The position numbers and the translations under genes are program-made. A stretch of DNA of 54,335 nucleotides from Hondaea fermentalgiana. Taxonomy: Eukaryota > Sar > Bigyra > Thraustochytrida > Thraustochytriidae. The notes beneath the pieces were generated by a model. The model had not been told where the DNA came from. It was given only the letters and a program-made list of their open reading frames with translations, and made no database searches. Position 1 is the stretch's first letter. Each line of letters begins with the position of its first letter. The stretch lies in contig NPFB01000020.1 of assembly GCA_014084085.1 (NCBI GenBank), positions 261,968-316,302 of the forward strand, read 5' to 3'. Shown in pieces: positions 38,639 to 47,957 of this stretch.

Positions 38639-38962
38639 CTACCAGTCGCCGTCGTCGTCAGCGTTGAGCTGTGCCAAGAGCTCATCCTTTTCCGTCATAA
38701 GCTTGTCGTTCTGCAGCACGAGGTATTGCGCCAGTTCTTGGGCGTCCTCGAGCTCCTCCTCAAGCTCATCAATCCTCCGCTCAGCGGCCACAAGCGCGTC
38801 CACCTTTACCGCAGAGACGCCCAAGTCCCACACCCTGGGGATGCTAGCGACGGGAATCATGGCGGTAGCGACTGCATCAGGGTTCGCGTGGATGTTCGTG
38901 TTGCGACCAGGGCGGGCTTGCGAGCGGACATCCGCGTCGATCTTGTCATTAATGCATCCCAT
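38639..38962 (-). CDS. Small MGC-type acylated coiled-coil protein, 107 residues
   Basis: Starts MGCINDKIDAD, a good N-myristoylation sequence (Gly2) with an adjacent Cys3 for palmitoylation, so membrane attachment is likely. A Pro-containing middle with IPRVWDLGVSAVKVDAL leads into a 45-residue coiled coil rich in Glu, Asp and Leu (AAERRIDELEEELEDAQELAQYLVLQNDKL) and an acidic end (ADDDGDW). I recognise no named family. Composition, heptad pattern and acylation signal make it more credible than other frames of this size. TAG TAG GCC follows its last codon. Confidence 0.65.
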   Translation of the reverse strand: MGCINDKIDADVRSQARPGRNTNIHANPDAVATAMIPVASIPRVWDLGVSAVKVDALVAAERRIDELEEELEDAQELAQYLVLQNDKLMTEKDELLAQLNADDDGDW

Positions 38963-39963
38963 CTCGCTCTCTTGCCTCTCTCTTTCTCTCCGAATCGATT
39001 GCGGTCTGCTGCCCGACCCCGACCGAAGTCATCATCGACGTCTTCTTCTCCGCGCGCAGTCTTCTCGTCAACGCGACACGCGTCCGCAACAACGCAGCAA
39101 TGAACACCCTGGTTCTCCGAGTTCAGGCGCAGCTGCGCGAGCAGGCGCAGGCGCAGGTGCAGGTGCAGGTGCAGGTGCAGGTGCAGGTGCTTTACAAACA
39201 GCCTGCATCTGCATGCAACTCGAACGAAGCCTCGGGCGGGTTCCCGCGTCCTGCGTTTGGGACATGCATGCGAAGAAGGGACCAGCGAGGAGAGCCCCGC
39301 CTGCAGCCCATCTGCGCTTTGACCGTCTGTTGCGCCTTCGTTTCCCGACGGCGCGGTCGCGAGGCGGCGGGCGCAGCTGCATCGCACGATCGATGCCGTC
39401 AAAGAACCGCACGAGAACCACGAAAGACGGCGCGCCGGCTCGTCGGCCAAGTGCCGCATCCTCGTCGCTTCGGAGCGCGCGCGACGCGTCGGGCCAGGCC
39501 CTCGCAGGCCGGGCCAGGCTAGGCTAAGCCAGGCCAGGCTAGGCCCGCCGCTCCCTGCGCCGCGTCGCGTCCCGTCCTGCCGCCGTCCATCCATCCATTC
39601 CTTTCGTCTTCGCCTCGCCGCCGCGTCCGCATCCCGGGCTCTCCGCGTCCGTCCTCGCGCCGCACGCTCGCCCGCGCTCTGCACAGCGCGCTGCTCTGCA
39701 TTCACGTGCTGCAAGCCCGCGGACGCCGCTGCCGCGCACCTTCGGGCTTGCCGCCTTGGGGTTTGTCGCCGCGCTCCTTCTCCGTCTGCAGCTGCTTCTC
39801 CATCTGCTTCTCAATCTGCTTCTCCAGCGCGTGCAGCGCCTCCGGCCCAGCTCGCAGGGTGTGCGCGAGGGGGGACCCAGGGCGCCTTTCCCGCGCTCAC
39901 CCTCGGAGACCCCGGTCGCCGCGGCCGCTCTCCGTCTCCCGCCCGTCGTGCGTCTCCCTCTCG

Positions 39964-40002
<39 letters not shown>

Positions 40003-41493
40003 GCCGCTGCCGTGGGGTGGACGCGGCACGTGCGCGGCGCGAAGCTCGCGGGCTGCGTCCTCTGCTCTGCGCTGAGGCACGCCGCGGCGTCGCAGCCGCA
40101 CCGGCTCAGGGCGCGGTCTGCCGCCCGCCCGCGTCTGCCCAGCGTCTCGCTGCGACGGCACGAGGGGCGGGAGGGAGGGGACGAAGAACTCGAGAAGCTC
40201 GGCAGCGTCTCAGCGCGCAGACGCGGCTGGTCTCTGTCGCGCAAAGCCAGGGGTGGCTAGCTTGGGTGGTGACTCCTGCCGCCGCTAACAGGCGTGTCCG
40301 GTGACATTCCTTGTCAGTATAGGCTCAGCCAACTCTCCTTTTTCTGTTTCCCCTCTTGGTTTCCTCTCCGTCCCTTGGCTTCTTTACTCTGCAGTGCTTG
40401 CCGGCCATTGGTCGCTGGCAGGAAGGAAGTCTTGACAGCTCCGGGTTCTCTGTGTGTGAGTCTGATCAGGCTCATCGCGGTAGCACCGGCGATGCAGGGC
40501 CGCTCTGTTTGCGTCGCACGGGCATCTGACGCAAACAAGGACCGAGATTTCACGGCGTAGTATGGATAACATTCAGACTGTGTGCCAGCGCCAGTGGTGA
40601 CTGCGACTTTCCGCCACTTCGACGTCAGCTGCGCTTTCCGCGTCCACGCATCTGTGCTGGCTGCAGAAAGCAATCCAACCAATCAGCCAGCTGTCTGCGA
40701 TTCACTCACTGTCAACCCTCGACGGCCAGTCAACCAATCAACCAAGGACTTGCGAGCCGCCAGGCAAGTCCGAGTTCGTTGCCATGGTTGACGACAGAGA
40801 GCGTCCCGACGCGTCGCAGGAAAGGCCTCTTCCCTTGGTTGCTGGAAGACGGACACACGTACGCTGGACTCACCTGTTCTGAAGTACGCCTGCTACTAGG
40901 CCCTACTACTGAAAACGTTATACCACCTTCGCTCTCAGGCTTGCTTCCAGCCAGCTCGAGGAAGAGCGAAGCCATGAAGCGAAGCACCGAAGCAGCGAAG
41001 CCACCCTCGGCTCGGCTGCGGCACGGCCACTGCCGACATGCGAATGACGGAGCATGCAACGTCTCGGGCTCGGCCGCTCGGGCTAACAGCGGGCAGCTGA
41101 AGCAAAAAGACCTGCAAGGACGACCAGGTCTGGCAGCCGGAGGACACAGGTGCCCGCCCGCCCGAGCTGGCCGGCGGGCGGGCTGGGACGCGCATGTTTC
41201 ATTTCTTTCATTCGATGACTAAACTTGAGGGTGGACGCGCTCACACGTTCCTGAGGGGCTGGCTGCAGCAGCGGCCAGTGCGTCGTCGGTGTCCGTCTCG
41301 GCGAAAGCAAGTGAAATTCGCCACCGTGGGCCGCTGGTGCAGCGACCACGGACGCACCTTCGTCCTTCGGTGATCAATTGCTTCGGGCAAAAAGCTTTCT
41401 GTCGCACTGAAATGCATAGCTAAAGACAAATAGCCGTCGCGGCACGCAGCAAACCTGAAATGCACCCGACGAGGCGAGCAGTCGAGGGCTGAA
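38963..41493. other. GC-rich, repeat-rich stretch without a supportable gene
   Basis: The longest gene-free stretch. It holds (CAGGTG)n at about 39153-39190, AGGCCAGGC/AGGCTA words at 39485-39545, a CTGCTTCTC repeat at about 39788-39830, (GCCT)n at 39966-40003 and a tract of CCAACCAATCA words at about 40676-40745. Open frames are numerous on both strands but low-complexity and without domains. The best is a Gln/Lys/Glu coiled-coil-like end on - at about 39700-39890, interrupted upstream by a TGA. Part of this must be promoter for the flanking genes. Confidence 0.5.
39966..40003. repeat. (GCCT)n tetranucleotide microsatellite
   Basis: About eight tandem copies of CTGC/GCCT on the + strand within the GC-rich gene-free stretch. 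Confidence 0.9.
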
Positions 41494-42180
41494 ATGTTGG
41501 GCATGACCAGCAGGTCCATGGGAACGCCAAAGAAGCCCTCGCGACTGCACATGGGCGTCGCAGGTTGGTGCTTCTGTGCCGGTGTTGCCACCCTGGTGTG
41601 CATCCTTCTTCTCGATGAGATACTTACCGTGAATCTCATGGGTGGCAAAGAGCGAAACCTTCATACATCATGCGATGATGGTCTTATGGACGGAGCCGCG
41701 GCACAACAAGTCTGTATTCTCGACGAAAAGGTCATCAAGCTTCCCCGCGCCTGCACGGACCCGCACCAGGTTCTGGCGTGCAAATGGCGCTACTGGAAAC
41801 AGCAGTACACAAACCATCACTGGAAAAACATGTACTCTCGCTTACCCTTTGTCGCCGACGTCCTCTCGTATGACGGGACCAAGATTGAGATGGAGCGTGC
41901 GCACCATCACGCTGACGTTGAACCCCAGCGGCTCGCCAACAAGTTTCGCATGGAGGAACTCGATGCCTGGCTCGAGATCAACGGGCACATCATGCTCGAT
42001 GTTGCGCCTCGTTCCAACGTCTTCCTGGATGCCAGAGGTGGTATTCTCTTTATTGACTTCAACATTGTGCCTCGATGGGCCCGGGAGCTCATCGAGCGCT
42101 ACGACAGTAATTCACGCCGAATCGAGCCTTTTCGCAACATCTACGGATACGCGGCTATTCTCGACTGGGTTGCGCACTGA
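41494..42180 (+). CDS. Membrane-anchored compact kinase-like protein, 228 residues
   Basis: A basic N-terminus is followed by one hydrophobic segment (about 20-45), giving type II membrane topology. The rest shows an order reminiscent of a minimal protein-kinase-like fold. KVIKLPRACTDP has a candidate Lys82, IEMERAHHHAD (131-141) looks like a hinge, and HIMLDVAPRSNVFLDARGGILFIDFN (166-190) resembles the catalytic loop D...N and the DFG metal-binding Asp (D169, N175, D188). The glycine-rich loop and most of a C-lobe are missing. The fold assignment is inference. It could be a divergent Golgi/ER kinase-like protein (compare DIPK/FAM69) or a pseudokinase. It is a single exon, downstream of a long repeat-rich gap. 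Confidence 0.6.
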   Translation: MLGMTSRSMGTPKKPSRLHMGVAGWCFCAGVATLVCILLLDEILTVNLMGGKERNLHTSCDDGLMDGAAAQQVCILDEKVIKLPRACTDPHQVLACKWRYWKQQYTNHHWKNMYSRLPFVADVLSYDGTKIEMERAHHHADVEPQRLANKFRMEELDAWLEINGHIMLDVAPRSNVFLDARGGILFIDFNIVPRWARELIERYDSNSRRIEPFRNIYGYAAILDWVAH

Positions 42181-42510
42181 TTCTCACGCTTCGGCGTGTC
42201 TCATTTCATGCTCTGAAGCCGTCCCCTGTACTCTATTCACATCCCGCCCCATCCCACCTTCGAAATGTTTATTCCAGGCGACAACTCAGCTGCGCTTTCC
42301 TGCTGGGCTCTGCGCGGATGAATTCTCCACAATACTTAGCGAACAGTCCGGACGTCATGCTAGAGAGCGCGATTACTTGAAAATTCCTCTGACATTATCG
42401 ACTCTCTGCATGCCGAAGCACGAGCGTCCGTGCCTTAACTTCGTAATCTATTCATGTACTTAACTATTTCCCAACTAATTTGTTCATTTATGAAAAGATT
42501 TGCTCGGAGC
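42181..42510. other. Convergent 3' flanks
   Basis: 330 bp between the ends of the kinase-like gene (+) and the ABCC gene (-). AT-richer than the genes. Nothing recognisable. Confidence 0.6.
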
Positions 42511-45500
42511 CTAGGTCGAGATTCCTGCGCGTTCAAAGAGGTCGCGCAGCGCACTATTGGGCCGCGACAAGAGATCCGAAGGGGGGCCTTGCTCCTGCAG
42601 CGTGCCGCCCGGTGCCATAACGACCACACGATCAAAACGCGGCACGTGCTGCAGACGGTGACAAATCATCACCACAGTTGCGTCGAGACCAAGAAGGACG
42701 TCATGAATCTTGACGTCTGAAGCGAGATCAATGTTTGCCGTGGGCTCGTCGCAAAGCAGAATGCGCGGTTTTGCACCATTGCGCGGTAAAAGAGCACGCG
42801 CCGTGCACAAAAGCTGGCGCTGCCCCACGCTCAAATTGCGCCCGCCATCTTCCACGATGCAGTCCAGGCCGCCTTCTTGCGCCTCGACGAAAGTCCGCAT
42901 CTGCACCTTGCTCAGAGCGTCCCAGAGGTCAGCTTCGGAGACCCCATCCCGGCCGCTCGCCAAGTTGCTGCGCAGCGTTCCCGCCACCAGCACCGAGTCT
43001 TGCGTGATGACACGAATCGCGCTGCGTAGCTCCCGAAGAGGGACCTCATTGATGTCCACGCCATCGATGCGCACCTCGCCCGCAGACATGGGAAACAATC
43101 GACAGAGAATGCCAAAGGTTGAAGACTTGCCGCATCCTGTGCGTCCACAGAGAGCCACCTTCTCGCCTCCAAGAACGCTAAAGTTCAATCCGTTCAAGAC
43201 ACGCCGCCGGTGCAAGGCGTAACGCATGCACAAGTCGCGCACTTCGATACCGCCATGCGATGGCCACACGCGCCGAGGCGCTTCGATATCAGCGGCCCCG
43301 CTGTCAATGGAGCAGGCGCGTCGCGCCCGCTGCAGCTTTTCCAGACGTCGGGCATCCTGGTCGAACTCGTCTGGCGTGCGCATAAATCCGGCAATACGCT
43401 CCACCGAGACAAAGTTGGTTTCTACATTGGTCAGGCCCATCATGTAGTCCATTGAAGCGCGCTGCAGCTGCGCAGAGTACAGGAGAACGAGGCCCAACTG
43501 ACCTTGCGTCATGCTCCCGCGTGCAATCAAAAATACACTCACAATTCCGCAAGATAAGTACAGTAGACACCCATTTTGCGTCGTCAAGGTCTGCGCCCAC
43601 TTGGAAACCGCCTCGTTTGCGTACTTTCCCCGTGCCATGGCGTTCACAAGGTCGCGGTTCCACGCCTCAAAGCGAGGCTCCACAGCGAACGCCCGAATGC
43701 ACAGCTTGCCACGTAGAATGTCCGAGAACTGCGTGTACACTGGCGAGTGCGCCATCGCCTCGAGTCTTCGGCTATCGCGCGCTGCGCACCGAACGGTGCC
43801 AAACACCAAAAAGTACGGAATCATCAGGAACGGGAGCGTGAGGATCACCCATGGCGCAAAAAGTACCACGAGACCAATTTGGGTCACCATGTTGAGTGTC
43901 TTTTTCACCTGGTCCACGATGCAGTCCGGTACGCCCATGTCGATGTTTGCAAGATCCTGAAGAAATCTGTTCTGGACCTGGCCTGACGGCGTGCGATTAA
44001 AGTACCCCATGCTGGCGCCAATGAGCGTGTGGATCATCACTTCATGAAGTACTTGACTCGCGGCAAAGGCGCACAGAGCCAGAATGATAATCTCCAGACC
44101 TGCCAGCACAGCTGACGCAAGTCCAAGACCCATGTACACATAAAGATACCCTTGGCTCGCGTCCGGCTTGTCGCCCCAGACGCTCAGCCACACATTCATG
44201 ACAACGTTCGACACTGCCGTGGCGATGATAATACAGGCAAGAGCGACGAGCGTCGATTTCGTCCCGAAAGCTTGCAAATATACACGAAAATCGCGCCAGG
44301 CAATCAGACCAACCTGTCTCTTTTCCTCGTGCGACGACTCGCCACGCAGCGCCGCCATGAGTTCGTCTACGAGCCGATTATCTAGCACGCGGTCCCGCTG
44401 TTCCTCCAAAAGGGCTTGCACTCGAGCTTCGCATTCGGCAAGCGTCACCAGCTCTGCCTCGGGCCGCTGTTCCTCCGCTCGATCTAGTGTGTCGCTTTCC
44501 GCACCCTCTTGATGATCTTCTGAAATATGCCCATTCGCGTGGCTTTCCTCTTTTTTCTCTCCCTCCGCCGACGGCTTTGACGTCTCAGCGAAGGACGAGA
44601 TATCTGTGTGCACTTGCGAGCGGACCTCTTGCCAGGTCCCAAGTACAACACGTCCATCATCGACCGCAGCAACGAGATCAACTTCGGGCCGGGTCAGGTA
44701 CTGAAGCTGGTGCGTTACGAGAACGATCGTTTTGCCTTGGCGTGCCAAGCCGCCCGCGAGCGTGTTCTGCCAAATAAATTGGCCTGTTGTGGCGTCGACC
44801 GCCGAAAGCACATCGTCTAAAAAGTAAAGGTCCGCGTCTCGGTACAGGGCTCGTGCCAAAGCAAGACGCGCCTTTTGTCCGCCACTGAGCTGCACCCCCT
44901 TTTCGCCAATGACCGTGAATCTTCCATCTTGCAAAGCTTCAAGATCTTGGCCAAGTGCTGCGTCGTGAACGCACTGTTGAAAGCGAGCCTCGTCGAGCGG
45001 CTCGCCAAAGCATATATTGCTTTCAACCGTGTCGTTGAGAAGAAAAGGAAGCTGGCTCACGTACGCCCGCGTTCCGCTCGTCGAGCACTTGCCATCCAAG
45101 ACCGGAAGACCCCGTGACAAGGCTGCCAAGAGCGTCGACTTTCCAGCACCAACCGCACCCACGACGATCGTGAAGCTTCCTCTGCGGATGGCAATATCGA
45201 CGTCTTTCAGCACAATTTTGGGTTCCGCCTGGACATGACCAGCAGCGCGGTAGCCAAGTGTTCCACAAAGATGGATGGCCGGCGCGTTGGCAGCGGTCTG
45301 GCCGTTATCTGGTGTACGATTATTCGTAAAAGAGTTGTTGCCATCCGTCCAAGCACCAGTACCCTCACCGCCGCCGTCCACCTCCTCGTCGTGATCGTCA
45401 TCGTTCTCAAGATATAGCCAAGCACGAGGTCCGCCGCCTGACTCGTCATTGAAAAAGCGAGCAAGACGCTCGCAGCTCGGCGAAAGCTGGGCGTACATGT

Positions 45501-47532
45501 TGTAAATGTCGGGGAGAACGTTAATGCTCCAGCGCATTTGCGCGATCCACGCAAGCGTGGTGAAGGCAGTCGTGCTGTCAAGTTTGTGCCCGTCTACAAG
45601 GGTGTACCAGGTGAAGATTGCCACGGGCACGGCCACGTAGACCATGGTGCCAATGATGGTGGTGAAGGCGGAAATGAGTCGAATCTTGAAGATCTCCTTC
45701 ATTTCTGCACGACGCGCGGCCTTGACACGTTCCAACCACTCCTCCTCGCCAGTCTGCAACTTGATGGCCGAGATACTTGACAGAATCTCCTTGATAAGCT
45801 GACTGCGAACGTCGCGGCGTTCCTGTGCGGCGAGGACCACCGGCTTGGCGAGCTGCGACATGTGGCGCAGCAAGATACCTCCCAAGAGCATGCTTCCGAC
45901 GCCGGCCCAAATGGCATTGCCGATAACTTGATAGATGCAGTACACCACGAGAGGGAGCGTGCATACAGCCCAAGTCCACTGCGCAAAGAAAAAAGTCATC
46001 CACGCCATGCGACCAAGCTTGTCGGCGTCAGTGGCCATGAGATTGGTAAGCGAGCCCGAGTCATACGCTGGAGTGTCTTCACCGCGGAGTACTTTGCGGA
46101 AAATGGTTGCCACGAGCACGGATCGTGCGTTGTTGTTGACACGCAGAGAAGCAAAGAAGCATATTTCCATAAAGGTGACGCGAATGAACATGCTCACGGA
46201 TAGCAATCCCACGAGGACAAGACTTCCGGACATGCTCTCGGACGCGCCGTGCTCCGCACTCTTGAGCAGCTTATTAAGCACAATGGGGTCAAGAAGCATG
46301 AGTGCTTGATACGCCCATCCATGGAGCATCGAGGAAAAGAACACGGGGCGCTGCACGCTGTAGCAAATCTTGACAAGCAAGTTCCAGCCGGTGAGCGTCT
46401 TGCCTTGCCACTCATCCCGGAAGCGCTCAAAAAGGTATCGTGGAGCGTCTTGCTGAGGCAGACGTGGGAGGTCGCCCGCGTCAAGACGTCCAGCCTGGTT
46501 CGCCGTGCGGAGCGTGGGCAATATCCACCAAAACGTGTAGCGGGAAAGCAGCGATGCTTGATCCTGCTCGGCGACCTCGCCTTGCTGGTTAGCCTTGGTC
46601 TCGTTTTCTAAGATGAGTGCTTCTCGCGCATGAAAAATTTGAAGACGTAATTCAAAGGCCAAGAACAACAGCGAAATACAGGTCATGAGAGACATGAACC
46701 AGTACGTTCCAAGACTTGCGCTGTTCCTGAGCCAAAACAAATGTTCGAATCGGAGATAGATCCATGCCACAGCAGCAAAGGCTGCAACAGTTTGCAAAAC
46801 ACGTTTCCTTGCCCGAGTGAGCGCGCACATAGCTTCTGTTACGATCTCGAGGAGCAAGACGACGAGCTGACCAATCGTGATGGCCTCGAAGGTTCTCGAG
46901 TGTGCGTCGACTTCACGCTCCGGATGGAATCGAAACGCCACAAAGGAGCCTGCGTGCCATACGTTGAGATAGATCACAGCGAGCGCCACGCAGCCTTCGA
47001 AGCTACGGAACCCGTAAAACGAGATGCCCAGCGTCATAGCGAGGCCCACAAGCGTGACGATGCAGCTCTCCATGAACTCGTCACGAGAGGAGGGCTGCAA
47101 AGGGGCCCACGCAGCAAGAATAGCGCAACCTGCGCCAAAAAATGCAATCGTGATACTCGCCATGGCCTGCGCTCTGCTGGCGCACCACACAAAGCCCTGA
47201 CTGGCAGGGCTTGTCGCGTTCTCCAGCGGTGTGTGACCCTGTGCTGCGGCCCAGAGAGCCCAGATAGCGACGGCTAGAGTGCTGGCAGCTGCTTGCAGAC
47301 TTGTGCCCATCCAGGGCTCTGGCAGCGGACCTTTCGCCACGCGAGGAAGGCCCTCAATCACCACGGCCCACACGACGACGACCACGAGCAGTCGCGCGAG
47401 CTCGCTCACAAGATAGCGAGCCCATGTCCGAGTCGATGAACGGAGGAAATGCCCTTCGTGTTCGAGTCGCGCGTCATCGCGTACAAGGGGGGATCCAGCC
47501 TGCGCTCTCGCGAGCAGCGGCGTCGCGTCCAT
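42511..47532 (-). CDS. ABCC/MRP-type full ABC transporter
   Basis: 1673 residues with start at MDATPLLARAQ (47530-47532). The upstream frame to 47745 adds a Ser/Arg-rich piece in the promoter. Order: an N-terminal hydrophobic domain (TMD0-like, several helices to about 290), TMD1, NBD1, TMD2, NBD2. NBD1 (about 780-930) has GAVGAGKST, signature LSGGQKARLALA and YFLDDVLSAVD, where the Walker B glutamate is Asp, the degenerate site usual in ABCC. NBD2 (about 1440-1640) has GRTGCGKSS, LSVGQRQLLCTA and LLCDEPTANID with the catalytic Glu. A Glu-rich linker joins NBD1 to TMD2. This family exports glutathione, glucuronide and similar conjugates across plasma or vacuolar membranes. The substrate here is unknown. 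A His/Asp/Glu and Asn-rich insert (about 705-745) sits before NBD1. Confidence 0.95.
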   Translation of the reverse strand: MDATPLLARAQAGSPLVRDDARLEHEGHFLRSSTRTWARYLVSELARLLVVVVVWAVVIEGLPRVAKGPLPEPWMGTSLQAAASTLAVAIWALWAAAQGHTPLENATSPASQGFVWCASRAQAMASITIAFFGAGCAILAAWAPLQPSSRDEFMESCIVTLVGLAMTLGISFYGFRSFEGCVALAVIYLNVWHAGSFVAFRFHPEREVDAHSRTFEAITIGQLVVLLLEIVTEAMCALTRARKRVLQTVAAFAAVAWIYLRFEHLFWLRNSASLGTYWFMSLMTCISLLFLAFELRLQIFHAREALILENETKANQQGEVAEQDQASLLSRYTFWWILPTLRTANQAGRLDAGDLPRLPQQDAPRYLFERFRDEWQGKTLTGWNLLVKICYSVQRPVFFSSMLHGWAYQALMLLDPIVLNKLLKSAEHGASESMSGSLVLVGLLSVSMFIRVTFMEICFFASLRVNNNARSVLVATIFRKVLRGEDTPAYDSGSLTNLMATDADKLGRMAWMTFFFAQWTWAVCTLPLVVYCIYQVIGNAIWAGVGSMLLGGILLRHMSQLAKPVVLAAQERRDVRSQLIKEILSSISAIKLQTGEEEWLERVKAARRAEMKEIFKIRLISAFTTIIGTMVYVAVPVAIFTWYTLVDGHKLDSTTAFTTLAWIAQMRWSINVLPDIYNMYAQLSPSCERLARFFNDESGGGPRAWLYLENDDDHDEEVDGGGEGTGAWTDGNNSFTNNRTPDNGQTAANAPAIHLCGTLGYRAAGHVQAEPKIVLKDVDIAIRRGSFTIVVGAVGAGKSTLLAALSRGLPVLDGKCSTSGTRAYVSQLPFLLNDTVESNICFGEPLDEARFQQCVHDAALGQDLEALQDGRFTVIGEKGVQLSGGQKARLALARALYRDADLYFLDDVLSAVDATTGQFIWQNTLAGGLARQGKTIVLVTHQLQYLTRPEVDLVAAVDDGRVVLGTWQEVRSQVHTDISSFAETSKPSAEGEKKEESHANGHISEDHQEGAESDTLDRAEEQRPEAELVTLAECEARVQALLEEQRDRVLDNRLVDELMAALRGESSHEEKRQVGLIAWRDFRVYLQAFGTKSTLVALACIIIATAVSNVVMNVWLSVWGDKPDASQGYLYVYMGLGLASAVLAGLEIIILALCAFAASQVLHEVMIHTLIGASMGYFNRTPSGQVQNRFLQDLANIDMGVPDCIVDQVKKTLNMVTQIGLVVLFAPWVILTLPFLMIPYFLVFGTVRCAARDSRRLEAMAHSPVYTQFSDILRGKLCIRAFAVEPRFEAWNRDLVNAMARGKYANEAVSKWAQTLTTQNGCLLYLSCGIVSVFLIARGSMTQGQLGLVLLYSAQLQRASMDYMMGLTNVETNFVSVERIAGFMRTPDEFDQDARRLEKLQRARRACSIDSGAADIEAPRRVWPSHGGIEVRDLCMRYALHRRRVLNGLNFSVLGGEKVALCGRTGCGKSSTFGILCRLFPMSAGEVRIDGVDINEVPLRELRSAIRVITQDSVLVAGTLRSNLASGRDGVSEADLWDALSKVQMRTFVEAQEGGLDCIVEDGGRNLSVGQRQLLCTARALLPRNGAKPRILLCDEPTANIDLASDVKIHDVLLGLDATVVMICHRLQHVPRFDRVVVMAPGGTLQEQGPPSDLLSRPNSALRDLFERAGIST

Positions 47533-47957
47533 CGTTGGTGTTCTTGGTTTCTCTCTCCCCTCCCCTCTTTCTTCTCTCCTCGAGGTGGAGAGAGTTTTGG
47601 AGTTGGGCCGCCTCACACAGGCCGAGACTCCAAACTGGTTTTTCGGAATCAAAGAGAAGAGGAGACCGGAATGCGTTGTCCACCCTGCGGCAAGGTGCTG
47701 GTTATTGGCCATCTGAGAGAGCGAGATTTTTGCAGTCATGGTCACGGAGAAGAAAAGAAAGGCCAGACAGCTAGTTCGTCAGCTTGGATCGTCTTCGTTG
47801 TCATCGAACAATAAGTATAGATTATTCATTCAGTATCGTGTGAAGGAAGAAGGGTGTGTGCGGTCAACATTTGCAAAATATTACCGAGAACAGAAGCAAA
47901 ATAAACGACAAAGCAATAGATGCACAATAGTCATCTCTCAAAACGTTTGACATGAAT
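47533..47957. other. Intergenic, promoter of ABCC gene
   Basis: 425 bp. Contains a pyrimidine-rich tract (47553-47585) just upstream of the ABCC start, and AT-rich sequence after 47800 (3' flank of the TBC1D23-like gene). No gene is seen. Confidence 0.55.
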
